DNA of 64,000 nucleotides from Nocardia iowensis (lineage in GTDB: Bacteria; Actinomycetota; Actinomycetes; Mycobacteriales; Mycobacteriaceae), in NCBI RefSeq assembly GCF_019222765.1, contig NZ_CP078145.1:5332001-5396000 (forward strand), given 5' to 3'. The notes under the pieces were generated by a model. It searched no databases. It saw only the letters and a program-made list of their open reading frames with translations, and was not told the DNA's origin. Below, one piece after another: positions 7,897 to 16,512 of the stretch (its first letter is position 1; each line of letters starts with the position of its first letter). Both the position numbers and the translations under genes were made by a program.

Positions 7897-8100
7897 TCAG
7901 TCCCGAGGGTCGGTATACATCTCAGCGCTGTCGGGCTCGCCGGGGTCGATCCCCTGCAACATGTCGGTGATGCGCGCGAGCACCTTTTCGGGGTGATGGC
8001 CGCGGCGGTAGCCGACAGCGGGCAGGCGCAGGATGCCGAGGACGTGGTTGATGTCTTCAACGGGTCCAACCGTCCAGCAGTGCCGATTACTCCACCCGCG
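7897..8100 (-). other. Coding-like frame without a clear start
   Basis: Between the 2H gene and the 116-residue gene, a minus-strand frame reads EDINHVLGILRLPAVGYRRG, HHPEKVLARITDMLQGIDPG and DSAEMYTDPRD before its stop. This is clearly protein-like, but the frame opens after a TGA at 8101-8103 with no ATG or GTG at a sensible place. It may be the displaced carboxy end of the upstream 8087-8437 protein after a frameshift, or a gene using a rare start codon. Confidence 0.45.
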
Positions 8101-8437
8101 TCAGCGCCCGCGCTGGACACCACTGCCGTGTCTCGATCCGCCCCGCGTTGTTGGCAGTCGGGACCGCGAAACTGACCAGCGCCAGCCAGGCACCGTCTCG
8201 GGTGCGCGCCCAGGCGTAGAGCAGTCCCGGTACCGTCTCCGAGGTGTTCAGGCCCGCAGCCTTGACGCGCATCTGCACCGAGTCCCGGCGCAGCGGCGCG
8301 TAGGTGGGAATCGCGGTACCGAGGTCAACGAGCACCCGTTGCGGCGGATCAACCACCCGCCGCAACGACGACGCGAACTCGTCGGTCCAGTACTCGAACA
8401 TAATTTCGAGTACTAACCCGGTCTTCTGCGTCACCAT
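8087..8437 (-). CDS. Hypothetical protein, 116 residues
   Basis: Soluble protein with no recognised family. The start is uncertain: ATG at 8437 (MVTQKTGLVLEIMFEYW) gives 116 residues, while ATG at 8401 gives 104. Neither has a convincing ribosome-binding site. The decayed IS3 element begins only about 40-60 bases upstream, so the original promoter may have been lost. The stop is followed by a coding-like frame in another phase (7897-8100), which suggests the gene could have been longer. Confidence 0.5.
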   Translation of the reverse strand: MVTQKTGLVLEIMFEYWTDEFASSLRRVVDPPQRVLVDLGTAIPTYAPLRRDSVQMRVKAAGLNTSETVPGLLYAWARTRDGAWLALVSFAVPTANNAGRIETRQWCPARALTRVE

Positions 8438-8493
8438 ATGTGGCAGGTTCGGCAGGTTTAAGGTCCCGAACCATGAGCCAGGAAGGCGACGCC

Positions 8494-9761
8494 ATGTCAC
8501 GGTCGGCGAGGTCGAGGATCCCGGTCGAGGACAAGGTGCGGATCGTCCTATCGGTGCTCAGAGGGGAGATGAGCGTGTCCGAGGCCGCGCGGCGGCGGGG
8601 GTGTCTGGCGTGGCGGTCTCGAAGTGGAAGCAAGCGTTCCTCGAGGCAGGCACGAAGGCCCTCGAACCACGCCCGAGCGGTCCGGCCGGAGCCCGCGGTG
8701 GGGCGGAGGAGCGGCGATTGCGGATCGAGAACGAACAGCTCAAACTCGCCCTCGCCGAGGCCACGGTGCAGCTGCGGATCCAGCGGTACGGCGGTGTCGA
8801 GCGTGTCCCTTCACCGACCTCGAAGCCCTGAGAGCGGCACAACGGTTGCCGGTTTCGAGGTTCGCGCCGCTGGCCGGAATCCCGGAACGCACCTACCGCC
8901 GACGCCTGGCCCGACACCGTGCTGGCAAGCCGCGGCGCCGACCGCGGCCGTCACCGCAACTCGATCGGTTCGAGGCGATCGCGGCGCGATACGCCGAGGC
9001 GTGGCCGGCGTGGGGGCATCGCAAGATCGCGGCGTTGATGCGCGCTGACGGTTTCGAGGTGTCGACGTCCACGGTCGAACGGGCGCTACGTCGTCGTGGA
9101 TTGTTGTTGCCGCGCGGTTTTCGCGCGGACCGTAAGTCGTGGGCGGCGTTGCGGCGCAAGGTGTTCCGGGAACCACCGACGCGACGTAATGCGGTGTGGC
9201 AGACCGATTCAGCGAGTTCGAGACCAGCGGTGGAGGGATTTGGCGGATCTGCGCGGTCATCGATTACGTCACCAAATACTGCCTGGCCATCACCGTGACC
9301 ACCACGGCGCGTGGCCCACGATGCCCTGAAATGCCTGCAGCTCGCCGTCGCCGAAGCCGAGCGGGTCCTCGGTGTGGACGACCTGCGCGTCGACCGTGGC
9401 GTGGCCGAGGTCCTCGGGCCGGACGGCGATTCGGCAGGCAATCGGATCGGCGCCGATCGCGGTGGTCTCCGACAACGGCTCGTGTTTCCGTGGCGAGGTC
9501 TTCAAGGCCGCCTTCACCGGCTTCGATTTTCTGCTTCGGCACGTGCGTACCCGCGTGCGGTCCCCGCAGACCAACGGTGTGATCGAACGGTTCTTCGGCA
9601 CCCTGAAGTACGAGCACTTGTATCGCGGTGTCATCGCCGACGGTGATGCCTTGGACATGGAGGTCCACCGTTTCCGTGTCCTCTACAACACCGTGCGGCC
9701 GCACCAGGCACTCGGAGACCGGACCCCCAAGATCGCCTACCTTCACGATCAATCCGGCTGA
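8494..9761 (+). pseudogene. Decayed IS3-type transposase (orfA and orfB)
   Basis: OrfA starts at ATG 8494 (MSRSARSRIPVEDKVR), with a helix-turn-helix continuing as VSGVAVSKWKQAFLEAG only after a -1 shift in a run of five G near 8600. OrfB follows with the DDE integrase core spread over at least three frames: VWQTD then FSEFE (first Asp) across a break near 9205, VVSDNGSC (second Asp) after breaks near 9310-9450, and PQTNGVIERFFGTLKYEHL (Glu). The frame then stays open to the stop at 9761. The frameshifts inside both reading frames mean no functional transposase is made. Terminal inverted repeats were not identified with confidence. Confidence 0.85.
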
Positions 9762-9773
9762 GAACACGCGATA

Positions 9774-9850
9774 TGCGGCATGTGCGGATGTGCTGAGCCA
9801 CGGCGGATCTCAAGCGCCGGCCGAGCGCCCTGCGGCAGTAGGACGTTTCG
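9774..9850 (-). repeat. Dispersed palindromic repeat, diverged full copy
   Basis: On the minus strand: ACGTCCTACTGCCGC, a diverged centre with GAGATCC, then CACATCCGCACATGCCG. It follows the IS3 remnant and precedes the end of the ABC exporter gene. Confidence 0.6.
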
Positions 9851-9875
9851 AGGAGTCGGGGGTGGTGTCCCATGG

Positions 9876-11627
9876 TCAGCCGTGCCAGGTGCGCCAGAGG
9901 GCGGCGTAGCTACCGTCCCGGGTGAGCAGTTCGGTGTGGGTGCCTAGTTCAGCGATGCGGCCATTCTCCATGACCGCGATACGGTCGGCGTCGTGTGCGG
10001 TTTGCAGGCGGTGGGCGATGGCGATGACCGTGCGACCGGACAGGATGGCGGCCAGGCTACGTTCGGTATCGCGGGCGGTGGTCGGATCGAGCATCGCGGT
10101 GGCCTCGTCCAGGATCAGCGTGTGCGGGTCGGCCAGCACCACGCGGGCTAGCGAAAGTTGCTGTGCCTGCGCATCATCGAGCCGATGCCGACCGTCCAGC
10201 ACGGTATCGGGACCGTCCGGAAGCTCCGCGGCCCAGCTCGCGCCTACGGCCGCGAGCGCTGCGGCCAGCTCGGCGTCGGTGGCGGTCGGGGCGGCCAGGC
10301 GCAGGTTCTCGCGCAGCGTGTCGCGGAAGACATGGTGTTCCTGAGTGATCAGGATGATCTGACGGCGCAGGCGATCCGGGGCGAGCCCGGCGATCGGCAC
10401 GCCGCCGATGGTGATCGAACCCCGGTCGGGTGCCTCGATCCCGGCGAGTAGCCGGCCGAGGGTGGATTTGCCTGCACCGGAGGGCCCGACAATGGCTAGC
10501 CGTTCGCCAGGCCGGATATCGAGGTCGACGCCGTGCAGGACATCGCGGCCGTTTTCGTAGGCGAAATGCACGTCGGCACAGACGATTCGGTCATCGGCAG
10601 GCTCGACGATGACCGCGGGATCCGGCTCGACTCGCGGCCCTCCCGCTGCGGCGATACCCTCGATTCTGGCGAATGCTGCCGTGGCGCTTTGGATCTGGTC
10701 CAGCCACATCATGAACAGGTTCAGCGGATCGATCAGCCGCTGCAGGTAAAGCGCTGCGGCGACGACGGCGCCCAGGGAGATCATGTCGTTGCGGTGCAAC
10801 CAGCCGCCGAGCAGCAGCACACCGACCACCGGTAGCGCGCAAGCGATCTCCACCACCGGGAACAGCCGGGTGCGCAGCCACAGGGTCGACAGCCGCGCCT
10901 GCCGGCTCTCCGTGATTGCGGAGTCCGCCGCCTGGATCCGTAGTCGCGCCATCCCGAATGCCTCGACGGTCCGCGCTCCTTGCGCGGTGGTCGTGACCAC
11001 CTCGTTGACCTGCCCGGCGACCGTGGCCTGCCGCAGGTAGGCAGCCTCGGCCCGACGCAGATAAGCACCCAGTGCGACAACGGCGATGACCAACGCGCCC
11101 AGTCCGAAACCGCCGAGCATCGGATCGAGCAGCAGCACCGCGACTATGAGGAACACCACCTGAACGGCTGCCAGGAAGAGCTGTGGCGCCATGCCGCGCA
11201 GCATGATGGCGACGGCGTTGACGTCCGCGGTGCCGCGGGTAATCAGATCCCCGGTGGTCGCGTGCTCAACCAGCGCGCCGGGCAACGCGAGCGTACGGTC
11301 GAGGAACCGCTCGCGGATTCGGGCGGCCGTGCGCTCGCCGAAGCGATAACAGAGCAGCTGCGCGTAACGCAGCAGCACGATCTGGACCACCGTCACGACC
11401 AGGATCGCCACGGCGAGCCGATCCACCGCGGCGAGCACTGCGCGCCCCGGCGTGCCGGTGACCGCGTCGACAATGCGCCCAAGCAGCAGCGGTATCAGCA
11501 GTCCGGCCCCGGCGGCGAGGATATTCGCGACCATGGCGGCGCTGAAAAGCGCTCGGTCAGAGCGTATTTCCTGCCAGGCGGCCCGCCGGACGCGCGCCGC
11601 GGCTGCGACCGGCAGCAGGGTGGTCAT
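9876..11627 (-). CDS. ABC exporter half-transporter, canonical-ATPase subunit
   Basis: 583 residues: a six-helix exporter membrane domain (about 25-310) fused to a nucleotide-binding domain (about 345-583). The ATPase has an intact Walker A, GPSGAGKST (about 379), Walker B with catalytic Glu, LILDEATAMLD (about 505), and an H-loop His in IAIAHRLQTA. The signature motif is degenerate: LDDAQAQQ instead of LSGGQ (about 484). Its start overlaps the stop of the upstream partner gene by four bases, so the two are translated together and almost certainly form a heterodimeric exporter in the cytoplasmic membrane. The substrate is unknown; lipids, peptides or drugs are typical. Confidence 0.9.
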   Translation of the reverse strand: MTTLLPVAAAARVRRAAWQEIRSDRALFSAAMVANILAAGAGLLIPLLLGRIVDAVTGTPGRAVLAAVDRLAVAILVVTVVQIVLLRYAQLLCYRFGERTAARIRERFLDRTLALPGALVEHATTGDLITRGTADVNAVAIMLRGMAPQLFLAAVQVVFLIVAVLLLDPMLGGFGLGALVIAVVALGAYLRRAEAAYLRQATVAGQVNEVVTTTAQGARTVEAFGMARLRIQAADSAITESRQARLSTLWLRTRLFPVVEIACALPVVGVLLLGGWLHRNDMISLGAVVAAALYLQRLIDPLNLFMMWLDQIQSATAAFARIEGIAAAGGPRVEPDPAVIVEPADDRIVCADVHFAYENGRDVLHGVDLDIRPGERLAIVGPSGAGKSTLGRLLAGIEAPDRGSITIGGVPIAGLAPDRLRRQIILITQEHHVFRDTLRENLRLAAPTATDAELAAALAAVGASWAAELPDGPDTVLDGRHRLDDAQAQQLSLARVVLADPHTLILDEATAMLDPTTARDTERSLAAILSGRTVIAIAHRLQTAHDADRIAVMENGRIAELGTHTELLTRDGSYAALWRTWHG

Positions 11628-13339
11628 CGCAGCACCTGGGCATCGGCGCCGCGCGTGACCAGGCGGCGGTAACCCGGTTCGGTTTCGAGCAACTGCCGAT
11701 GCGTGCCGGTGGCGGCGACCCGGCCGCCGACCACGTAGTACACCAAGTCGGCGCGGTACAGCACGATCGGCGAGGTAGTGGCGAGAACTGTCGTTGTGCC
11801 GTGGCGGGCGGTGGCCAGCCTGGCCACCATCCGTGCCTCGGTGTGTGCGTCCACCGCGGAGGTAGGCTCGACCGCGAGCAGCACCTCGGGCGCGGCATAC
11901 AGGGCGCGGGCGAGCCGAAGTCGTTGCCGCTGCCCACCGGAAAGGTTGTGGCCTTTGGGACCGACAACGGCGTCCAGCCCCTGCGGCAGCGCGTCGATGA
12001 TGTCGTCGGCGGCCGCGGTATGGATCGCCGCGCAGACACGCTCGTCGTCCGTGTCGTAGCGGCCCGCGACGATCTCGCGGACCGATCCGGTGAACAGGTG
12101 AGCGTCGTTGTCGGCGACGAGGATTCGTGATCGGACCGAGTTCAGCGCCACCGCGTCGATCCGGGCGCTGCCCCAGGTCGCATTCGAGAGTGCGAACCGG
12201 CCGAGCCGGTCGGCGATCCCGACGCCGTCCGCCGGTGTGGCGCAGGCGAGAGCGGTGAACAGGCCCGGCAGTACAGCCACGCCGGAGCTCGGATCCCGCA
12301 GCGCCGCAGGAGCTTCCGGTGCCGTGTCGGTCATCTCATCATGGTCGTGTTCGTTACTCAGCCGCAGCAGCCGGACCACCCGGTCGGCCGCGACCCGCGC
12401 GCGGGCAATGCTGTTGCCACCCTCGATGAGGAATCCGACCGGCACGATCAGCATGGCGGTGTAGCCGTAGATGGCAACCAGATCACCGACGCTGATCGCC
12501 TCGGTGGCCGTCATCCGGGCGGCCAGCCAGGTGACGATCGCCAGAAACAACATCGGCGAGCCGGTGGCGAGGGCGTCGACCCAACTGGCCACGGCGCCGA
12601 CGCGCTCGCCCTTGGCGATGAGCACCTGCGACTCATGATGGAAACGAGCCGCGTACCGCCCCTTGCCGCCCAGTCCGTTGAGAACTCGGAGCCCGTTGAG
12701 CACGTCGGCGAGCCGCTCGGTCAAAGCGCCCTGATGGTCCCGATATCCCCTGCCGCGCTGCTGGATCCGGCGCAACAGCGGCACCACGGTGCCGATGATC
12801 AACGGCACACCGGCCAGCACGACCAGCGCGAGCAGCGGCGAGATCGACAGCAGCACAACCGCGACCATGAGATAGGCGACCACTGCGCCGACACCGGGCC
12901 CGGTGATCGTCAGCGACTGCGCGATGACCTGCATATCGGCTGTACCGATGGTGGTGACCTCACCCGCGCTCAGCGTGCGCGCCAGCGAGTTTCCGAGATA
13001 TACGCTGCGATGCACCGTCGCCCGGATGACACGATCGGCAGCGTCCATGCTGACCTTCGTCATGGTCCGATGCCGGGCGATGCCGGAAACGGCGATCGCG
13101 AGGGCGACAGCGAAACCGGCTGTGGTCCAACGCGCGAGCGCGACCGGATCCCTGGCCACCAGTCCATCGTCGATCGCCCGGGACAACACATAAGGCGGGA
13201 CCGCGAGTGACACCATCCAGATAGTGCCCAAGGTTGCCCCCAGTGCGATCCGCCATTTCTGGCTGATCACCAACCACCACAGAAACCACCCCGGGCCGGC
13301 TACATTTCGCGACCCCGGTGCGAGAAAAGAGTCAGCCAC
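11624..13339 (-). CDS. ABC exporter half-transporter, degenerate-ATPase subunit
   Basis: 571 residues with six predicted membrane helices (about 25-310) and an ATPase-like domain. Where a Walker A loop should be (about 355-375) there is only FTALACATPADGVGIADRLG, with no GxxGxGKS/T. The Walker B Asp is replaced: LLAVEPTSAVD instead of LLLDEP. The ABC signature LSGGQRQRLRLARAL (about 465) is perfect. The subunit therefore cannot bind ATP in the usual way but supplies the signature to its partner's intact Walker sites. It is the first gene of the two-gene operon. Confidence 0.88.
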   Translation of the reverse strand: MADSFLAPGSRNVAGPGWFLWWLVISQKWRIALGATLGTIWMVSLAVPPYVLSRAIDDGLVARDPVALARWTTAGFAVALAIAVSGIARHRTMTKVSMDAADRVIRATVHRSVYLGNSLARTLSAGEVTTIGTADMQVIAQSLTITGPGVGAVVAYLMVAVVLLSISPLLALVVLAGVPLIIGTVVPLLRRIQQRGRGYRDHQGALTERLADVLNGLRVLNGLGGKGRYAARFHHESQVLIAKGERVGAVASWVDALATGSPMLFLAIVTWLAARMTATEAISVGDLVAIYGYTAMLIVPVGFLIEGGNSIARARVAADRVVRLLRLSNEHDHDEMTDTAPEAPAALRDPSSGVAVLPGLFTALACATPADGVGIADRLGRFALSNATWGSARIDAVALNSVRSRILVADNDAHLFTGSVREIVAGRYDTDDERVCAAIHTAAADDIIDALPQGLDAVVGPKGHNLSGGQRQRLRLARALYAAPEVLLAVEPTSAVDAHTEARMVARLATARHGTTTVLATTSPIVLYRADLVYYVVGGRVAATGTHRQLLETEPGYRRLVTRGADAQVLR

Positions 13340-13440
13340 CTCTTCACTGTAGGCATTGATCGAGACCTACGGCCCGACCCTGTGACCTTGCTGCGCGCTC
13401 GGCGCTCTTGGTCCAGCTGCAGCTGGCGGCTCAACCCGGC

Positions 13441-13496
13441 AGGCGCGGATGTCTTGAGCCGCAGCAGATCTCACCCGCAGGCCGCGCGCTCCGCAG
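13441..13496 (-). repeat. Dispersed palindromic repeat
   Basis: On the minus strand: CTGCGGAGCGCGCG, then GTGAGATCTGCTGCGG, then AGACATCCGCGCC. Core order and spacing match the family. Confidence 0.6.
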
Positions 13497-13550
13497 CACG
13501 TGCGTGCACTCGCCGACCGAGCCCGCGGCCTGGGTTCCGAACGGCCGGTC

Positions 13551-13608
13551 GCGGCAATATAGGACGTTCGCAAGATCAGCTCGGCCCCGGCGTGCATCTG
13601 CCGGATAC
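13551..13608 (-). repeat. Dispersed palindromic repeat, diverged
   Basis: On the minus strand it ends GAACGTCCTATATTGCCG and starts CCGGCAGATGCACG. The GATC core is preserved but the palindrome arms have drifted. Confidence 0.5.
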
Positions 13609-13679
13609 CAGGTCTGGGCCGGGTGCTGCCCTCGTCTTCTATCGGTTGTGATGCGGCGCTCGGCTTCTCGGGCGTGGGT

Positions 13680-13904
13680 TCATTGTTCTTCGAATCGGGT
13701 GGTGTCGAGTCGTAGTTGGTCCAGGTAGTCGCCGAGTTCGTTGCGTGTCTGTGGGCGTGAGGCGAGCAAGTAGCCAGGGACCACACGCGAGAGGTTCGGC
13801 CGGGGCGCGCGGTTCGACCGGGGCGCCGCCCGCGATTCGGCGTGTTCGAACCGCTTGGCGAGGAACGGATCACGCTCTCCGGGACGGGTGTGTGTCTGGT
13901 TCAT
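13680..13904 (-). CDS. Small hypothetical protein, 74 residues
   Basis: ATG at 13904 lies inside the end of the upstream AraC-type gene (35-base overlap in another frame). The product is basic at first and ends RNELGDYLDQLRLDTTRFEEQ, which looks like a real helical tail. There is no obvious ribosome-binding site. No family is recognised. It could be a coupled small gene or a chance frame. Confidence 0.4.
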   Translation of the reverse strand: MNQTHTRPGERDPFLAKRFEHAESRAAPRSNRAPRPNLSRVVPGYLLASRPQTRNELGDYLDQLRLDTTRFEEQ

Positions 13905-14871
13905 CGCCGGTATCCGTCTGGGCGAACTCGGCGGGGGTGCGGCCGTACTGACTCTTGAAGGCGCGGATGAAATGGCTGCTGTCGGCGAAGTGCCAGTGGG
14001 CGGCCAGTTCCGAGATGCTCGGTCGACCCACGGGGCTGAGGAGTTCGAGGCTGGCCTGTTCGAGCCTGCGGCGGCGGATGTAACCGGCGACGCTGTCCTC
14101 GACCGCCGCGAATGCCCGGTACAGCGTGCGCACGGAGACGCCGAGTTCGCGAGCCAGCATCGAGGGCGAGAGGTCCGGATCGGCGAGGCGGCTGTCCGCG
14201 AGGTCTTTCACCGCCTGAGCCAGGGCGGGGCCGAGGTGGGGCTCGGTGCTGTCCGCCTGCTGCCGCAGCACCCCCTCGACCAACTCGAGCAGGGCATTGC
14301 GGGCGGCCAGCGCACCAGCCGGGGTGAGGTCCCGGGCGGTCTGCTCGACCAACTGCAACTGCCCCAGCAGCAGCCGCATCTCGGCCGAGGATGCCGGTCC
14401 GGTGATCAGCCGGTCCAGGATCAGACGGGCCAGAGGTGCTGTGGGCACGATCAGGACCGTCGCCGCGGTGCGCCGCGCTTGCTCGAAGGTGGGTGGACCC
14501 ATGCGTTGGAGCATGAAATGCCCTGCGGGGACGGTGTGCTCACCCTCGCGCGGTCGGGCGAATCGCCAGGCGTTGCGGCGGACCACGTGCATCAGCACCT
14601 GCTCGTCGCCTTGGCGAGGTGGGCTGGTGTAGGTGCTGATGAGGGACTCGCTGCGGACATCGGCGATCACCGCGTCGTGCGCCGTGACGGCACGGGCGCT
14701 CATCTGGAAGTCACCGGTGCTGCCTGGTGCGAAGTGGGGGGTCGGCTGCTTCTTACCCAGTTGTGCTTCCCACTCGCGCCAGAAACGGCCGAAACGCGCT
14801 GCCGCGGTGCCGGGAGCGGTGGCCTCTGCGGCGAACGTCGCGCTGGATCCGGGCTCGTTCGGGACCGCCAT
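13870..14871 (-). CDS. AraC-family transcriptional regulator
   Basis: 333 residues from ATG at 14871, chosen for GGGAAGAGC just upstream; a frame to 14928 has no such site. Residues about 45-210 form an AraC-binding-like sensor domain of the PF14525 type. The carboxy third holds the double helix-turn-helix: LSPSMLARELGVSVRTLYRA and ISELAAHWHFADSSHFIRAF, then KSQYGRTPAEF. It is divergent from the flavin oxidase gene at 15038, with 166 bases between, and probably regulates it. Confidence 0.88.
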   Translation of the reverse strand: MAVPNEPGSSATFAAEATAPGTAAARFGRFWREWEAQLGKKQPTPHFAPGSTGDFQMSARAVTAHDAVIADVRSESLISTYTSPPRQGDEQVLMHVVRRNAWRFARPREGEHTVPAGHFMLQRMGPPTFEQARRTAATVLIVPTAPLARLILDRLITGPASSAEMRLLLGQLQLVEQTARDLTPAGALAARNALLELVEGVLRQQADSTEPHLGPALAQAVKDLADSRLADPDLSPSMLARELGVSVRTLYRAFAAVEDSVAGYIRRRRLEQASLELLSPVGRPSISELAAHWHFADSSHFIRAFKSQYGRTPAEFAQTDTGDEPDTHPSRRA

Positions 14872-15037
14872 GCTCTTCCCACTTCCTGAATGGCACGGAT
14901 CTTCCATCGATATGGCACTGCCGTCCAAGCCTAGACCGCACCGTACCTCCTAGTCTGTAACAGCCGAACAGGCTGCGGCTGAACAGCATTCGGCACCGTG
15001 AGGCCGCCGTCACTACGACACCATCGGGGAGGATCCC

Positions 15038-16399
15038 GTGCGTTCCGCGAATGCGATCGATGAACTGGCCCGTCGTCTCGGGGAGCGGTTGCGTGCCGAC
15101 CGCGTCTTCGGTCCGGGTGATCCGGCCTATGCCGAGGCCGTGACGTTATGGAACGGCGCGGTAACCACTCGGCCTGCCCTGGTCGTACGGCCCCGCAGCA
15201 GCGCCGAGGTCGCCACAGCCCTCACCGCGGCGCGGGAATTCGGTCTCGGGGTGTCGGTGCGCGGCGGAGGTCACGACTGGGCCGGGCGGGCATTGCGCGA
15301 CGGCGGATTGGTGATCGACCTCGGAGCGATGCGCGACGTACGGATCGTCGGGGCCGACGCGGTAGCCGGCGGGGGAAGCCTGGCCGGTGATGTGGTGGCA
15401 GCTGTCGCGAGGCACGGCGCGAATGTCGCCACCGGGACCGCCGGGGTGATCGGCATGGCAGGTCTGACCCTCGGCGGCGGCTACGGCCTGCTACTCGGCA
15501 CGGCCGGACTCGCCGCCGACAACCTGCTCGGCGCACAGGTCGTACTCGCCGACGGCCAACTCGTATCGACCGAGGATGATCCCGAACTGCTCTGGGCACT
15601 GCGGGGCGGCGGCGGGAATTTCGGTGTCGTCACCGAAATGTGCATCCGGACCCACCCCGACCGCGGTCTCGTCGGCGGGATCATCCTGTTCCCCTGGGAA
15701 CAAGCGGCGACGGTGTCGACCCGGTACGCGGAATTGGTCACGGACGCTCCCGAAGGCTTGACCGTCTTGCTGGAATTCACCTTCGTCCCCGATATCGGGC
15801 CGTGTCTGCTCGCGGTGCCCGTCTGGTCCGGCGAACCACGGCACGCCGAAACCGCTATCGCCGAGGTCATGCGGCTCGGTACCCCGATCACCAGCACCGT
15901 CGGCCCGGCCACGCAGAAAGATCTGCTGACGCAGTTCGACCAGGCTGTCCCCACCGGATTGCATTGGGACCTGCGCACTCGTACCGTCGCGGCGCTGACG
16001 CCCGGCATCCTCGATCTCCTCATCGGCTTGGCGGAGCAGCGCCCCGGGCCGGGAACGGGAATCGGATTGCGGCAGTTCCACGGCGCCGCCACCCGCGTCG
16101 GCGCTGACGACACCGCCTTCGGCTTGCGCACCAACCATGTCGTCATCGAGATCTCCGCCGGACGCGGACCCGGCGATGACGCCGATGCGTACCGGAACTG
16201 GGCCGCAACCGTCTGGACCGCACTGGAACCGCATGCTCTGCCCGGCGGCTACCCCAACTTCCTTCTGCCAGAACAGCACGACCAGGTCGCCCACGCCTAT
16301 GGCTCGCACGCGGCACGCGCGATCGCCGCGAAACAGCGCTACGACCCCCAGCACGTCTTCACCGCCACCCCGCTACCCGATCCTGCACCATGCCCATGA
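15038..16399 (+). CDS. FAD-linked oxidase, berberine-bridge-enzyme-like
   Basis: 453 residues from GTG at 15038 with GGGAGG seven bases upstream. An FAD-binding PCMH domain covers about residues 40-215 and a BBE carboxy segment ends the protein (YDPQHVF). The His in VRGGGHDWAG (about residue 84) is at the position that bonds covalently to FAD in this family. The Cys that gives a second flavin bond in bicovalent members is absent (GTAGVIGMAGLTLGGGYG), so a single flavin bond is expected. Such enzymes oxidise sugars, alkaloids or polyketides with O2; the substrate here is unknown. It is divergent from the AraC regulator. Confidence 0.88.
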   Translation: MRSANAIDELARRLGERLRADRVFGPGDPAYAEAVTLWNGAVTTRPALVVRPRSSAEVATALTAAREFGLGVSVRGGGHDWAGRALRDGGLVIDLGAMRDVRIVGADAVAGGGSLAGDVVAAVARHGANVATGTAGVIGMAGLTLGGGYGLLLGTAGLAADNLLGAQVVLADGQLVSTEDDPELLWALRGGGGNFGVVTEMCIRTHPDRGLVGGIILFPWEQAATVSTRYAELVTDAPEGLTVLLEFTFVPDIGPCLLAVPVWSGEPRHAETAIAEVMRLGTPITSTVGPATQKDLLTQFDQAVPTGLHWDLRTRTVAALTPGILDLLIGLAEQRPGPGTGIGLRQFHGAATRVGADDTAFGLRTNHVVIEISAGRGPGDDADAYRNWAATVWTALEPHALPGGYPNFLLPEQHDQVAHAYGSHAARAIAAKQRYDPQHVFTATPLPDPAPCP

Positions 16400-16512
16400 G
16401 AGGTGCCCCCGGCCTTTGAGTTGAAAGGTGTTGCCCGCGTTGTTGTGTCGCTGCACCTCCGACAGCGGCAAAGCAAGATCATCGCACTCCGAAACAACGA
16501 TAGGACCCACCC

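Larger units (their letters stand above)
13340..13679. other. Intergenic region with two dispersed repeats
   Basis: No gene seen. Two minus-strand copies of the dispersed palindromic repeat lie here, at 13441-13496 and 13551-13608. Confidence 0.5.

Noticed and set aside
12341..13210. A 289-codon plus-strand frame over the ABC exporter gene
   Set aside because: It is antisense to the exporter membrane domain, with composition biased to Asp, Gly, Gln and Arg and no motif.
13367..13873. A 168-codon minus-strand frame through two dispersed repeats
   Set aside because: Its translation is low-complexity (Arg, Ser, Pro, Ala), and repeats occupy much of it.
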